Part shown: positions 36,985 to 45,731 of the stretch, piece after piece
Layout of the letters: the number at the start of each line of letters is the position of its first letter
Numbering within the stretch: the first letter of the stretch is position 1
Assembly: GCA_024742355.1 (NCBI GenBank)
Contig: JANSYM010000004.1
Location: 186,001 to 250,000 of the forward strand
From: Hyphomonadaceae bacterium
GTDB lineage: Bacteria; Pseudomonadota; Alphaproteobacteria; Caulobacterales; Hyphomonadaceae
Direction: 5' to 3'
DNA length: 64,000 bases
Program-made: the position numbers and the translations under genes
Notes under the pieces: model-generated
What the model saw: only the letters and a program-made list of their open reading frames with translations
Databases searched by the model: none
What the model was told of the DNA's origin: nothing

Positions 36985-39900
36985 ATGACCGTCAGACTTT
37001 TCGTGCTCGCGATGCTGTTTTGCGCGACGATTGGCTTCAATACTGCTCATGCCGATGGCGGGGAGCCGGCGCGGCTTTTGCGGCATCCTGATGTCTCCCA
37101 GACCGAGATTGTTTTTTCTTATGCCGATGATTTGTGGCTGGTGGATCGAGCTGGCGGGCAAGCGACTCGGCTGACATCCGCCGATGGAGTTGAAACCCAT
37201 CCGAAATTCTCGCCAGACGGCAAGTTCATCGCGTTCACCGCGCCTTATGCTGATGGCAATGAAGACATCTATGTGTTGCCCGTCACGGGCGGTGTTCCGC
37301 AACGCGTCACGCGGCATCCGGCTTATGACAAAATGCTCGACTGGCACCCGGATGGAATTCGCATCCTGTACGCGAGCGACATGAACAGCTCGCGCAAGCG
37401 CTACAACCAACTGTTCCTGATCGATCGCGAGGGTGGCCTGCCAGAGCAGTTGCCGATGCCGTACGGTGAAATGGCGACTTTCTCGCCGGACGGGGCGTCC
37501 ATTCTGTACTCGTACCTGAAGGATTTTCAGAACCAGCCTGACCTCAACCGTGAAACGTTCAAACGATATAAAGGTGGCCGCGCGCCTGACATCTGGCGCT
37601 ATGATTTCGAGACCAGGACTTCAAGCCGTTTGACAGATAATCCGTACTCGGATTCTGCGCCAATGTGGTCAGAGGAGGGGATCTATTTCCTGTCCGAGCG
37701 CGACGGTCAACGATCCAATCTCTGGACGATAGACAGCTCCGGGGCGGCATCTGCGCGGGCGCTTACTCAGATGACGGAAGATGATGTTACCCGTCCATCA
37801 ATGGGCCCCGGCGCCATTGTCTTTGAATATGATGCAGATCTATATCTGTATGACATCGCATCGGGAGCGGCATCGCGCGTGAATGTCGACGCCATTGCCG
37901 ATCATCTCATTCTGAGCGACCTCAAGCGCGGCATCGGCGATCGGATCTTGTCGGCCGATTTGTCCGCCGACGGTCAGACCGCCTTGTTTTCAGCGCGCGG
38001 CGAACTGGTCAGCTATGACACCGAAACCAAAGTGACGCGTCTATATGCGCCCGACAGCGGGACGGCGGAGCGCTATGCAGCCTTGTCTCCCGATCAGAGC
38101 TCAATCGCTTATGTCAGCGATGCATCCGGGGAGTATCAACTTCACGTGCGCGATGTCGGCAGCGGTGAGACGCGAACGCTTACGGCGTTCGACTCCGGGA
38201 TGTTGTATCGCCCGTTCTGGTCGCCGGATGGCGCATCCATCGCGATTTCGGATAGCCGGCAAAAGCTCTACATCATCAATGTTGCGTCCGGCCGGTTGAC
38301 CGAGATCGATCAGAGCTTCTGGCGCGAACATTACAGCCTGGAAGCCTTTTCGGTGAACTGGTCTCCAGACAGTCAGTGGCTGACCTGGTCGCGCGGAACC
38401 GACAATCGCAACCAGGTGATCTTCGCCTATCACCTGCCGGAAAAAACCAAGCAGGCGCTGACCTCTGGATACTATAATGACAGCCAGCCGGTCTTCAGCG
38501 ACGATGGCAAATATCTCTATTTTCTGTCGCAGCGGCGTCTCAGCCCGGTCTATTCGGATATCGACTTCACCTGGGCCTACGCAAACTCGACGGTCCTGGC
38601 GGTCGTGCCTTTGCGGGCCGGAATCGCCGCACCAGATGGTTCGAGCGCTGGGTCTGATGATGACCCAGTCGACGTTCAGATTGACGTAGACGGGTTTGAA
38701 AACCGTATCACGCTGCTGGAGACCCAGGCTGCGCCTTACACCGCTTTGTCTATGGATGGTGGCCAGCTTGTCGTGCACCAACGGGGGCATGCCGGCGACC
38801 CTGATGGGCGTGCCCAGCTTCTGACCGTCGATCCTGCAACTGGCGCATCGACAAAAATAGCGGATGGCGTGGATCGATTGCTGGATGTGGCCGGCGGCGC
38901 CGCACTCGTGCAGGCGCGCGGGTCGTATTATGTGGTGCCGCTCAAGGCCGACCAGTCGCTCAGCACGCCGGTGCCGACGGATGACTTTATCGCGCCATAT
39001 GACCGGCAGGCCGAAGCGCGGCAGATCATCTGGGATGCCTGGCGGTTTCAGCGCGATTTCTTCTATGATGAAGGCCTTCACACGGCCGATTGGGATGGTG
39101 CCCGCGACCGCGCCTTGTCGCTGGTCCCACACATTGTCACAGAGTCGGATCTGAGCTTTGTCATCCGCGAACAGGCCGGCGAATTGTCGGCAGGACATGT
39201 CTGGGCGGTTGGCAGTCCGCGCGTACGATACACCTACGACCAGACCGGCCTGCTCGGCGCCGATTTCGTGCGGGAGAATGGCGCGTTCAGAATATCCAGG
39301 ATCTATGATGCCGGTCCGCGATCAGCCGAGTGGCGTTCGCCGCTGAGCGCACCCGGTATCGATGTCGACGAAGGCGACTATCTGCTCGCGGTGAATGGAA
39401 CGCCATTGGCGGACGAGAAGGATCCGTGGAGTGCGTTTGAAGGCCATTCAGGCAAGGCAGTCGAGCTTACGGTCAGCGACACACCGCGAGGGCGGGATTC
39501 CCGGACCGTTATCGTTGATACGCTGACCAATGATGACAAGCTGCGCGAACTCGCCTGGGTCGAGGCCAATCGGCAATATGTCGAGGCCGCGTCGGGCGGA
39601 CGGATCGGATACATTTTCGTGCCCGATACCAGCCGCAACGGGCAGGATGAGCTGATGCGCCAATACCGCGCTCAATACACCAAGGATGCCTTGATCATAG
39701 ATGAGCGCTTCAATAGCGGCGGGGCGCTGGGTGACCGGCTGGTTGAGCTCTTGAACCGACCACCGCTCGTCTATTTCAGCGTTCGCAATGGAAGCGACTA
39801 CCCTTTGCCTGAGCTCAGTCATCGCGGCCCGAAAGTGATGCTGACCAATGGTTGGTCTTACTCCGGCGGCGATGGCTTCCCCTTGCTGTTCAAGCAGGCC

Positions 39901-40197
39901 GGAGTCGGCAAGCTGATCGGGACGCGGACCTGGGGTGGGCTGATCGGGCCCGCCATGAGCGTGCCCTTCGTGAGTGGCGGGCGCGTCGCTGCGCCGCCGC
40001 AGCGGGTCTACACGCCAGATGGCGAATGGGCCGGAACCCATGGCGTCGTGCCGGATGTGTTTCTTGAAAATGATCCAGGCGAACTGATGAAAGGCCGGGA
40101 CATGCAATTGGAATATGCGGTCCAGGATCTGCTCGGTCAGCTCGAATCGCTACCACCGCGCCAGTACCCGATTTTTCCCTCCGAACAAGCTGAATAA
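36985..40197 (+). CDS. Tricorn-like S41 serine protease with beta-propellers and PDZ
   Basis: 1070 residues from ATG 36985; an upstream in-frame TTG would run through the terminator and is rejected. A signal peptide ends near NTAHA. Two propeller domains with TolB/tricorn blades follow (HPKFSPDGKFIAFT, ATFSPDGASILYS and others). Then come a helical bundle (FQRDFFYDEG), a PDZ-like section (VDEGDYLLAVNGTPL) and the S41 catalytic core. The core nucleophile is Ser960 in NGWSYSGGDG, with RFNSGG before it. It degrades peptides, probably in the periplasm. It is followed 12 bp later by an amidohydrolase gene. Confidence 0.9.
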   Translation: MTVRLFVLAMLFCATIGFNTAHADGGEPARLLRHPDVSQTEIVFSYADDLWLVDRAGGQATRLTSADGVETHPKFSPDGKFIAFTAPYADGNEDIYVLPVTGGVPQRVTRHPAYDKMLDWHPDGIRILYASDMNSSRKRYNQLFLIDREGGLPEQLPMPYGEMATFSPDGASILYSYLKDFQNQPDLNRETFKRYKGGRAPDIWRYDFETRTSSRLTDNPYSDSAPMWSEEGIYFLSERDGQRSNLWTIDSSGAASARALTQMTEDDVTRPSMGPGAIVFEYDADLYLYDIASGAASRVNVDAIADHLILSDLKRGIGDRILSADLSADGQTALFSARGELVSYDTETKVTRLYAPDSGTAERYAALSPDQSSIAYVSDASGEYQLHVRDVGSGETRTLTAFDSGMLYRPFWSPDGASIAISDSRQKLYIINVASGRLTEIDQSFWREHYSLEAFSVNWSPDSQWLTWSRGTDNRNQVIFAYHLPEKTKQALTSGYYNDSQPVFSDDGKYLYFLSQRRLSPVYSDIDFTWAYANSTVLAVVPLRAGIAAPDGSSAGSDDDPVDVQIDVDGFENRITLLETQAAPYTALSMDGGQLVVHQRGHAGDPDGRAQLLTVDPATGASTKIADGVDRLLDVAGGAALVQARGSYYVVPLKADQSLSTPVPTDDFIAPYDRQAEARQIIWDAWRFQRDFFYDEGLHTADWDGARDRALSLVPHIVTESDLSFVIREQAGELSAGHVWAVGSPRVRYTYDQTGLLGADFVRENGAFRISRIYDAGPRSAEWRSPLSAPGIDVDEGDYLLAVNGTPLADEKDPWSAFEGHSGKAVELTVSDTPRGRDSRTVIVDTLTNDDKLRELAWVEANRQYVEAASGGRIGYIFVPDTSRNGQDELMRQYRAQYTKDALIIDERFNSGGALGDRLVELLNRPPLVYFSVRNGSDYPLPELSHRGPKVMLTNGWSYSGGDGFPLLFKQAGVGKLIGTRTWGGLIGPAMSVPFVSGGRVAAPPQRVYTPDGEWAGTHGVVPDVFLENDPGELMKGRDMQLEYAVQDLLGQLESLPPRQYPIFPSEQAE

Positions 40198-40209
40198 AGG
40201 AACGAGAAT

Positions 40210-41508
40210 ATGAGAATGCGTGTCTTACTGGGTCTGGCCCTGGCATTTTCCGCCTTGTCCTGGAGCGCGACGGCCGCTTCTGATGAAACCAACATCGTGC
40301 CGGACGTGTGGACCATCATCCATGCGGGTACGCTGATTGATGAGCCGGGCGAGACGCCGAAAAAGCGGCAGACAGTGGTTGTCCGCAATGATCGGATTGA
40401 TCGGGTCGTGTCGGGTTACAAATCAGCATCCGCGCTGGATGGTGTCGCCGACGCGCGCGTGATCAATCTGAAATCATCCTATGTGATGCCCGGTCTTATG
40501 GATGCACACGTGCATCTCGGCCTCGGCGGTGACTTCGGCAAAGGTCGCAGCGCTGAGAAAGGCCGCGACACGTATCGCCTTCTCGACGTGCAATCGAACG
40601 CGGCCAAGACGCTCGATGCCGGGTTCACCACGGTGAGAAATGTCGGAAGCTATGAATGGGCGGTCTTTGCCATGCGCGATGCCGTGAAGGCTGGCGAGAT
40701 GGTTGGTCCGCGCATCTACACGGCCGGGCATACAGTCGAGATTGGCACTTTTAGCAGCATGGGGTCGGGCGCCTGTTTTGATGTCACATCCTGCCGGAAA
40801 GCCGTCCGCCGACAAATCGACATGGGCGCTGACTGGATCAAGGTCTATGTCACATGCAGCGGGTCGAAACCCTGTGGGCGCGAATTCGCGCCAGCTGTTT
40901 TCCTGCAAGATGAACTCCAGACGGTCATCGACACAGCGGCCTCGTTCCAAATTCCGGTGGCCGCGCATGCCCATGGCACCGACGGCATCAACAAAGCGAT
41001 CCGGGCTGGGGTTCGGTCGGTCGAACACGGCTCGTACAATAATGAAGAGTCGCGCCAATTGTGGATCGATCGCGAGGCCTTCTATGTGCCAACGCTGGCC
41101 GTTCAGGACAATATCATCCGCGACTATGAAACCGCCGGCGACGATATGAAGCCGGTCATGGAGGGGTTCATGGCAGAGCATCCCAAACGGGTCGCTGCTG
41201 CACACGAAGCTGGCGTTCAGATCGCTGCGGGCAGCGATGCCGGTGTGGTGCCGCACGGCGACAATGCCAATGAACTGATCTGGTATGTGAAGATTGGCAT
41301 GACCGAAGCCGAAGCCTTGCGGTCTGCGACCGTTATGAACGCTAAACTACTCCAAAAGGAAGACGATCTCGGCACTATTGAGGCGGGCAAATATGCCGAT
41401 ATCATCGCCATGGACACCAGTCCGCTCGAAGACATTGAGGCGCTGAAAGACATCGCCTTCGTGATGGCGGCGGGGCAGATCGCGAAAAACGACCATGAGC
41501 GGGAGTAA
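40210..41508 (+). CDS. Exported metal-dependent amidohydrolase (Xaa-Pro/carboxypeptidase-like)
   Basis: 432 residues with a signal peptide ending near SATAAS. Amidohydrolase metal site: H-x-H in MDAHVHLGLG, a bridging Lys in DWIKVYVT, His in VAAHAHG and VEHGSY, and Asp in AGSDAGVVPHG. It resembles periplasmic members of the imidazolonepropionase-like/Sgx9260 group that cleave N-acyl or Xaa-Arg/Lys/Pro dipeptides. Translationally close to the tricorn-like protease, it would finish degradation of peptides released by it. Confidence 0.85.
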   Translation: MRMRVLLGLALAFSALSWSATAASDETNIVPDVWTIIHAGTLIDEPGETPKKRQTVVVRNDRIDRVVSGYKSASALDGVADARVINLKSSYVMPGLMDAHVHLGLGGDFGKGRSAEKGRDTYRLLDVQSNAAKTLDAGFTTVRNVGSYEWAVFAMRDAVKAGEMVGPRIYTAGHTVEIGTFSSMGSGACFDVTSCRKAVRRQIDMGADWIKVYVTCSGSKPCGREFAPAVFLQDELQTVIDTAASFQIPVAAHAHGTDGINKAIRAGVRSVEHGSYNNEESRQLWIDREAFYVPTLAVQDNIIRDYETAGDDMKPVMEGFMAEHPKRVAAAHEAGVQIAAGSDAGVVPHGDNANELIWYVKIGMTEAEALRSATVMNAKLLQKEDDLGTIEAGKYADIIAMDTSPLEDIEALKDIAFVMAAGQIAKNDHERE

Positions 41509-41579
41509 TGCGAAACATCAAGACTTGTCATTTGTTGGGGGTCGTGGCGCCGGATAACAAGTTGAGAGGAGTTCCGGAT

Positions 41580-41597
41580 TGTCCGCTTAACCGGACA
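41580..41597. promoter_or_regulatory. Inverted repeat upstream of the oxidoreductase gene
   Basis: TGTCCG-CTTAAC-CGGACA is a perfect 6-bp inverted repeat 45 bp before the start of the phytoene-desaturase-like gene. It may be an operator for that three-gene group. No T tract follows, so a terminator for the amidohydrolase is less likely. Confidence 0.35.
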
Positions 41598-41642
41598 TCG
41601 CTCCCACTCTAGTCATTGTTCAGGGATGCAAAGATCAACCAG

Positions 41643-43217
41643 ATGAGTCGTTATGATGTCGTAATTGCCGGTGCCGGCGTGAATGCGCTCTCGTGTGGAG
41701 CCTTGTTGACGAAATACGGCCTGAAAGTGTGCCTCGTCGAACGCAATCCCTGGGTCGGTGGCGGCGCCGTGACCCGGGAGGTGACGGAGCCGGGCTTCAA
41801 GCATGACCTGTTCGGGTCCTCACATGTCTGGATTCAAGCCAATCAGGATTTCAAGGATCTGCTCGAGCCGGAACTGGTCAAGCATGGCCTGAAATACATT
41901 CCGTCGACGGACCACATTACCGGCCACCCCGACAAGTCGGGTGGACCAGGCATCGTTATCTACAAGGACATCGACAAGACGGTTGAAAGCATCGCGCAAT
42001 ACTCGAAAGCCGATGCGCAGAAATACCGCGATGTGTATGACCATTTCGACGCCGTCAAAGACGGTTTTGTCAAAGCCTTCTTCTCGCCGCCCTCGGCGCC
42101 GTCTACGACCATGCGCGCGCTGGAGACCAGCAAGGAAGGCCTGCAACGCCTGCAGGAATTCAATCTCAGCGCCCGGGCCTGGGTCGAGTACAATTTCGAG
42201 AATGATTTCGTGAAATCAGTGATGCTGAACTGGGCGCTGGCACCGCAAATCCTTCCCGAGCAGGAAGGGGCAGGGCAGTCATTCTACATCATGATCCCGG
42301 CGATCCACGTGTACGGGCAGGCAATCCCTGAGGGCGGAAGTCAGGAACTGCCTAACGCCATGGTGCGCTATATTGAGGCGAGCGGCGGCCGGGTGATCAC
42401 GGGCGCGACCGTTGAAGAGATTATCATTGAAGACGGCGAGGCCCGCGGCTTGAAGCTCCACTCCGGCGAAGCGATCCTTGCAGATCGCGCCGTCGTATCT
42501 TCGCTGGAACCGAAACAGACCTTTCTGAAGCTCTGCGGTGAAGACAAGCTCGAGCCCGATTTTGCCGGTGCCGTGAAGCGATTCTCTTTCGGCAAGGTGA
42601 CGATCTGCCGGATGCATCTCGCGCTGAGCGAGCCACCGGCCTTTCTCAATGGCGATGACATGAGCCAATGCTCCTTCCATCGCATTGTCGATTCCATGCC
42701 GCAAATGATGCAGCAATATGCTGACATCTCGCTCGGCAAACCGCCGCAGGATCCGTTCCTGTGGTCGGCCTGCTGGACATTGCTTGATCCAACACGGGCC
42801 CCTGATGGCAAGCACACGCTGATCTTTGATACCTATGTTCCCAACTGGCTCGCGGACGGGCGCAAATGGGAGGATATTGCCGAAGACTATGCGCACAATG
42901 TCCTGCTGAAAAAGCTCCAGCAATACGCGCCCAATATCAACAAGGACACGATCCTCGGCGAGTATATCGAGACCAAGGAAAGCCTCGAGCAGGCCAACCT
43001 GTCCTTTGTCGATGGAACGACGAATGGCGGTGAGCGCATTGCGGCGCAGCTCGGCGCGTTCCGACCCCTGCCGGGTTATGCCCATTACCGGTCGCCCTTC
43101 AAGGGCCTCTACATGACCGGTCCGCACTGCCATCCGGGCGGCGGGATCTCTGCCGGCGGCACCGTCGCCGGAAATGTAATGCTCGAAGATTTTGGCCTGA
43201 AGCCGAAATCGAACTGA
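41643..43217 (+). CDS. FAD-dependent oxidoreductase, phytoene-desaturase-like
   Basis: 524 residues from ATG 41643. Rossmann motif VVIAGAGVNALSCGALLTKYG with LVERNPWVGGGAV follows the CrtI/amine-oxidase pattern. The C-terminal FAD-contact segment is GLYMTGPHCHPGGGISAGG. CrtI-like proteins outside carotenoid clusters act on diverse lipids and alicyclic compounds. No crtB or other carotenoid gene is nearby. It is followed 33 bp later by a nitrilase-family enzyme, so the two probably act in one catabolic route. Confidence 0.82.
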   Translation: MSRYDVVIAGAGVNALSCGALLTKYGLKVCLVERNPWVGGGAVTREVTEPGFKHDLFGSSHVWIQANQDFKDLLEPELVKHGLKYIPSTDHITGHPDKSGGPGIVIYKDIDKTVESIAQYSKADAQKYRDVYDHFDAVKDGFVKAFFSPPSAPSTTMRALETSKEGLQRLQEFNLSARAWVEYNFENDFVKSVMLNWALAPQILPEQEGAGQSFYIMIPAIHVYGQAIPEGGSQELPNAMVRYIEASGGRVITGATVEEIIIEDGEARGLKLHSGEAILADRAVVSSLEPKQTFLKLCGEDKLEPDFAGAVKRFSFGKVTICRMHLALSEPPAFLNGDDMSQCSFHRIVDSMPQMMQQYADISLGKPPQDPFLWSACWTLLDPTRAPDGKHTLIFDTYVPNWLADGRKWEDIAEDYAHNVLLKKLQQYAPNINKDTILGEYIETKESLEQANLSFVDGTTNGGERIAAQLGAFRPLPGYAHYRSPFKGLYMTGPHCHPGGGISAGGTVAGNVMLEDFGLKPKSN

Positions 43218-43250
43218 TACGAAATACGAACTCTAGGAAAGCGGTCTGAC

Positions 43251-44402
43251 ATGACGAAGAAAATCGACAAATACACAGCTCTGGTCATCCAACCTCACGT
43301 TGAGGTGGCTGAAGATCGCGACGGGATTAAGAAAAATCTCGAACGAGTCTGCAACATGATCGACTTTGGCGCGGGCTATTTCTGGGAATTGCCAGCGCGC
43401 CTCGTCGTCCTGCCCGAATATTTCATGCAAGGCGTCACCACGCCCGGCAAAGGCGAGCATGGCATTGAAGGCTTCATGAAGAAGGCGATCACGCTGGATG
43501 GTCCGGAGATGCAGCGTCTTGGTGAGAAGGCGAAAGAATACAATCTCTATATCGCCGGTGGCGGCGTCATCGAGCAGGTGCCGGAATTCCCGGACCGCTG
43601 GTTCAACACGGCCTTCATTATCGGTCCGGACGGCAATGTCGCGCTGCGCTATCACAAATGGCACATCCCGGCTTCCATCGGTCTCGGGACCAGCCCGCAT
43701 GATATTTTTGACGAGTATTGCGAAGTGTTCGGCGGCGACATCAAGGATCTGTTCCCGGTCATTGATACGCCGATCGGCAAACTCGGCACCATGACCTGCC
43801 ACGATGGCTGCACGCCAGAGGTCAGCCGCGCGCTCGGCTATAATGGCTGCGAAGTGATTTGCCATCCGGTTGCATTGCAGGAGGTCGAAGGTGTGTCGGA
43901 GCCGTGGGACTTCTGGATGTTCACACGCCGCGCGCGGGCGCATGACAATATGGCGTATGTGCTCGGCTCCAACTGGGGCACGGTCGATTATGATTACTAC
44001 CCGCGTTCATTCTGCCCAGGCGGCTCGTTCGCGATCGACTATACCGGCATGGTGATGCGCCACGTGCCGTATCCGAGTGAGCAGGTCATGGCCGCGACCA
44101 TCGATATCGAGTCGCTGCGAGAGCACCGGTCGCGCTGCAACCACAATACCTGGGTCGATGTTCGAACCGAAGGCTTCAAGCAGATTTACGAGAACCCGAT
44201 CTACCCCGCCAACCAGTTCCCGAGTGGCCGTCCGCCGAAGAACCTGGCGGACAAGATGGGGCCTGTACGCGACGTATTCACCGACATTTACAGCCGCGGC
44301 CAGTTCACCCCGCCAGCTGGACACAGCGTCAAGGATATGGCCGACATGCACGCGCGCCGGGTGAAATTCGCCCAGGACATCGGGACATTGCGTAAGGACT
44401 AG
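43251..44402 (+). CDS. Carbon-nitrogen hydrolase (nitrilase superfamily)
   Basis: 383 residues. Catalytic triad visible: Glu56 in LPEYFMQG, Lys136 in YHKWHIP, and Cys183 in MTCHDGCTPE (C-H-D-x-x-T-P-E matches the amidase-branch motif). NNMAYV-type and SNWGT segments follow as usual. It cleaves an amide or nitrile. The protein is about 70-100 residues longer than simple amidases owing to a C-terminal extension (ENPIYPANQF ... IGTLRKD). Its neighbours are an FAD oxidoreductase and a small membrane protein 3 bp away. Confidence 0.88.
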   Translation: MTKKIDKYTALVIQPHVEVAEDRDGIKKNLERVCNMIDFGAGYFWELPARLVVLPEYFMQGVTTPGKGEHGIEGFMKKAITLDGPEMQRLGEKAKEYNLYIAGGGVIEQVPEFPDRWFNTAFIIGPDGNVALRYHKWHIPASIGLGTSPHDIFDEYCEVFGGDIKDLFPVIDTPIGKLGTMTCHDGCTPEVSRALGYNGCEVICHPVALQEVEGVSEPWDFWMFTRRARAHDNMAYVLGSNWGTVDYDYYPRSFCPGGSFAIDYTGMVMRHVPYPSEQVMAATIDIESLREHRSRCNHNTWVDVRTEGFKQIYENPIYPANQFPSGRPPKNLADKMGPVRDVFTDIYSRGQFTPPAGHSVKDMADMHARRVKFAQDIGTLRKD

Positions 44403-44405
44403 ACC

Positions 44406-44693
44406 ATGCAGGTAAAAAGCCCGCTTGCTGATATCGATTTCGTAATCGGCGGAATGCGCAAGGAAGGTCGCAATCTCGTCTTCAAAAGCGACCCGTCGAG
44501 TTCGCTGGAAGCGACTGTGAAAATGAGCCCAGGCGATGCCTGGACCATGATCAAGGCCTTTTTCACGAGCCCGTCTGCGATCGGTTTTGCGCTGCTACTG
44601 CCATTCTCCTGGATGACCGGCGGCGGGCAAAAAGCCGAAGGCGCGGATGGTGACGCGCATCCATTTGATTCTGTGAACAATCCCTGGTCTTAG
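44406..44693 (+). CDS. Small membrane-associated protein of unknown function
   Basis: 95 residues, starting 3 bp after the nitrilase stop. A soluble N-terminal part (about 1-45) is followed by one hydrophobic helix, about residues 52-70 (FFTSPSAIGFALLLPFSW), and a short acidic tail. No family is recognised. The tight spacing argues that it is translated with the nitrilase, perhaps tethering it to the membrane. Its stop overlaps that of the convergent KDG kinase. Confidence 0.6.
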   Translation: MQVKSPLADIDFVIGGMRKEGRNLVFKSDPSSSLEATVKMSPGDAWTMIKAFFTSPSAIGFALLLPFSWMTGGGQKAEGADGDAHPFDSVNNPWS

Positions 44694-45643
44694 ACAGGGG
44701 CCGGCATCAGGCCGCGGTCGATGATCGCGCCTTTATGAGCGATCACGAGACTGGCGAGCCTGTGACCGGCCATGGCCGCTTCCTGAGGCGATCCACCCGC
44801 TGCGAGCGCAGCCAGGAACCCGCCATTGAAACTGTCGCCCGCCGCCGTCGTATCGACGACGCGCTCTGCTGGCGGGAATGCCAGGTCGCCGGTCCATCCG
44901 ATCGGTGTTGGACCGAGCGCGGCACGCTTGAGCGCGCCAAATCGTACGCCGAAACGTGCAAGTCGATCGAGCACGTCCTGCTCGCCGGCGTCGCCGAAAA
45001 GCGCCATCTCATCATCGATTGATGGCAGGGCGATGTCGCACATCCGCCAGGCTTGCGAAATGGTCTCCTGCGCCTCGCTCTTGCTGGTCCAGAGGTTTGG
45101 GCGAAAGTTCGAGTCGAAGATAAGTAGACCGCCCTGATCGCGAAACGATTTGACCGCTTCGAACAGGAAGGCGCGTTGCTCGGCATCGAGAATGGCAAGG
45201 CTTATGCCCGACAGATACCAGGCGTCGAACGCGCCCAATGCGGCGACATAAGCAGTGCTGCGATCCGCCAATAATTGGCGCGCGGCCGATTGCTCGCGCC
45301 AATACAGAAAAGAGCGTTCGCCATTCGCGTCGTTCAGGATCGCATAGCAGCCTGGCGTCCGATCATCGATGCGCCGGAGAAGCCCTGTATCGATGGCCTC
45401 CGACTCGATCACCGAGCACATGCGATCAGAGATGGCGTCAGTGCCGAGTGCAGTCGCGTATGCCACATGCGTTCTATCTGGTGCCGAGCGCTTGGCATAG
45501 ATCGCCGTATTCAGACTGTCACCGGAGATGGAAATATCCGCCATCCTGGAGCGCGCATCTGGGAGCTGCAATTCGAGCATGCATTCGCCGATACAGGCCA
45601 TGGATCGAAATCGCAGGCGGTCATCGAAAGCTTCAGGGACCAT
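44690..45643 (-). CDS. kdgK: PfkB-family sugar kinase, 2-keto-3-deoxygluconate kinase-like
   Basis: 317 residues. PfkB features are MACIGECMLEL at the start, GDSLNTAIYAKR (substrate loop), LIFDSNFRPNLW, and the anion hole/catalytic Asp in DTTAAGDSFNGGF near residue 263. FDSNFRP-x-LW and the size are typical of KdgK, which phosphorylates KDG to KDPG. It fits downstream of the mannonate dehydratase at 31806, though the two are 12 kb apart and opposite. No KDPG aldolase is in the window. Confidence 0.85.
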   Translation of the reverse strand: MVPEAFDDRLRFRSMACIGECMLELQLPDARSRMADISISGDSLNTAIYAKRSAPDRTHVAYATALGTDAISDRMCSVIESEAIDTGLLRRIDDRTPGCYAILNDANGERSFLYWREQSAARQLLADRSTAYVAALGAFDAWYLSGISLAILDAEQRAFLFEAVKSFRDQGGLLIFDSNFRPNLWTSKSEAQETISQAWRMCDIALPSIDDEMALFGDAGEQDVLDRLARFGVRFGALKRAALGPTPIGWTGDLAFPPAERVVDTTAAGDSFNGGFLAALAAGGSPQEAAMAGHRLASLVIAHKGAIIDRGLMPAPV

Positions 45644-45731
45644 TTATTCAACTCGTTTCATGGGTTGGGGAGATTAGAATCTCGCATCCCCGGCCATTTT
45701 TTATCGCTACCCCCAAGGGCTGACAAGCGAT

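Noticed and set aside
38101-39198. Open frame of 365 codons on the minus strand
   Set aside because: Antisense shadow of the tricorn-like protease.
44681-44700. Possible bidirectional terminator at the overlapping stops of the 95-residue gene and kdgK
   Set aside because: The stem has a bulge and neither side has a T tract; too weak to list.
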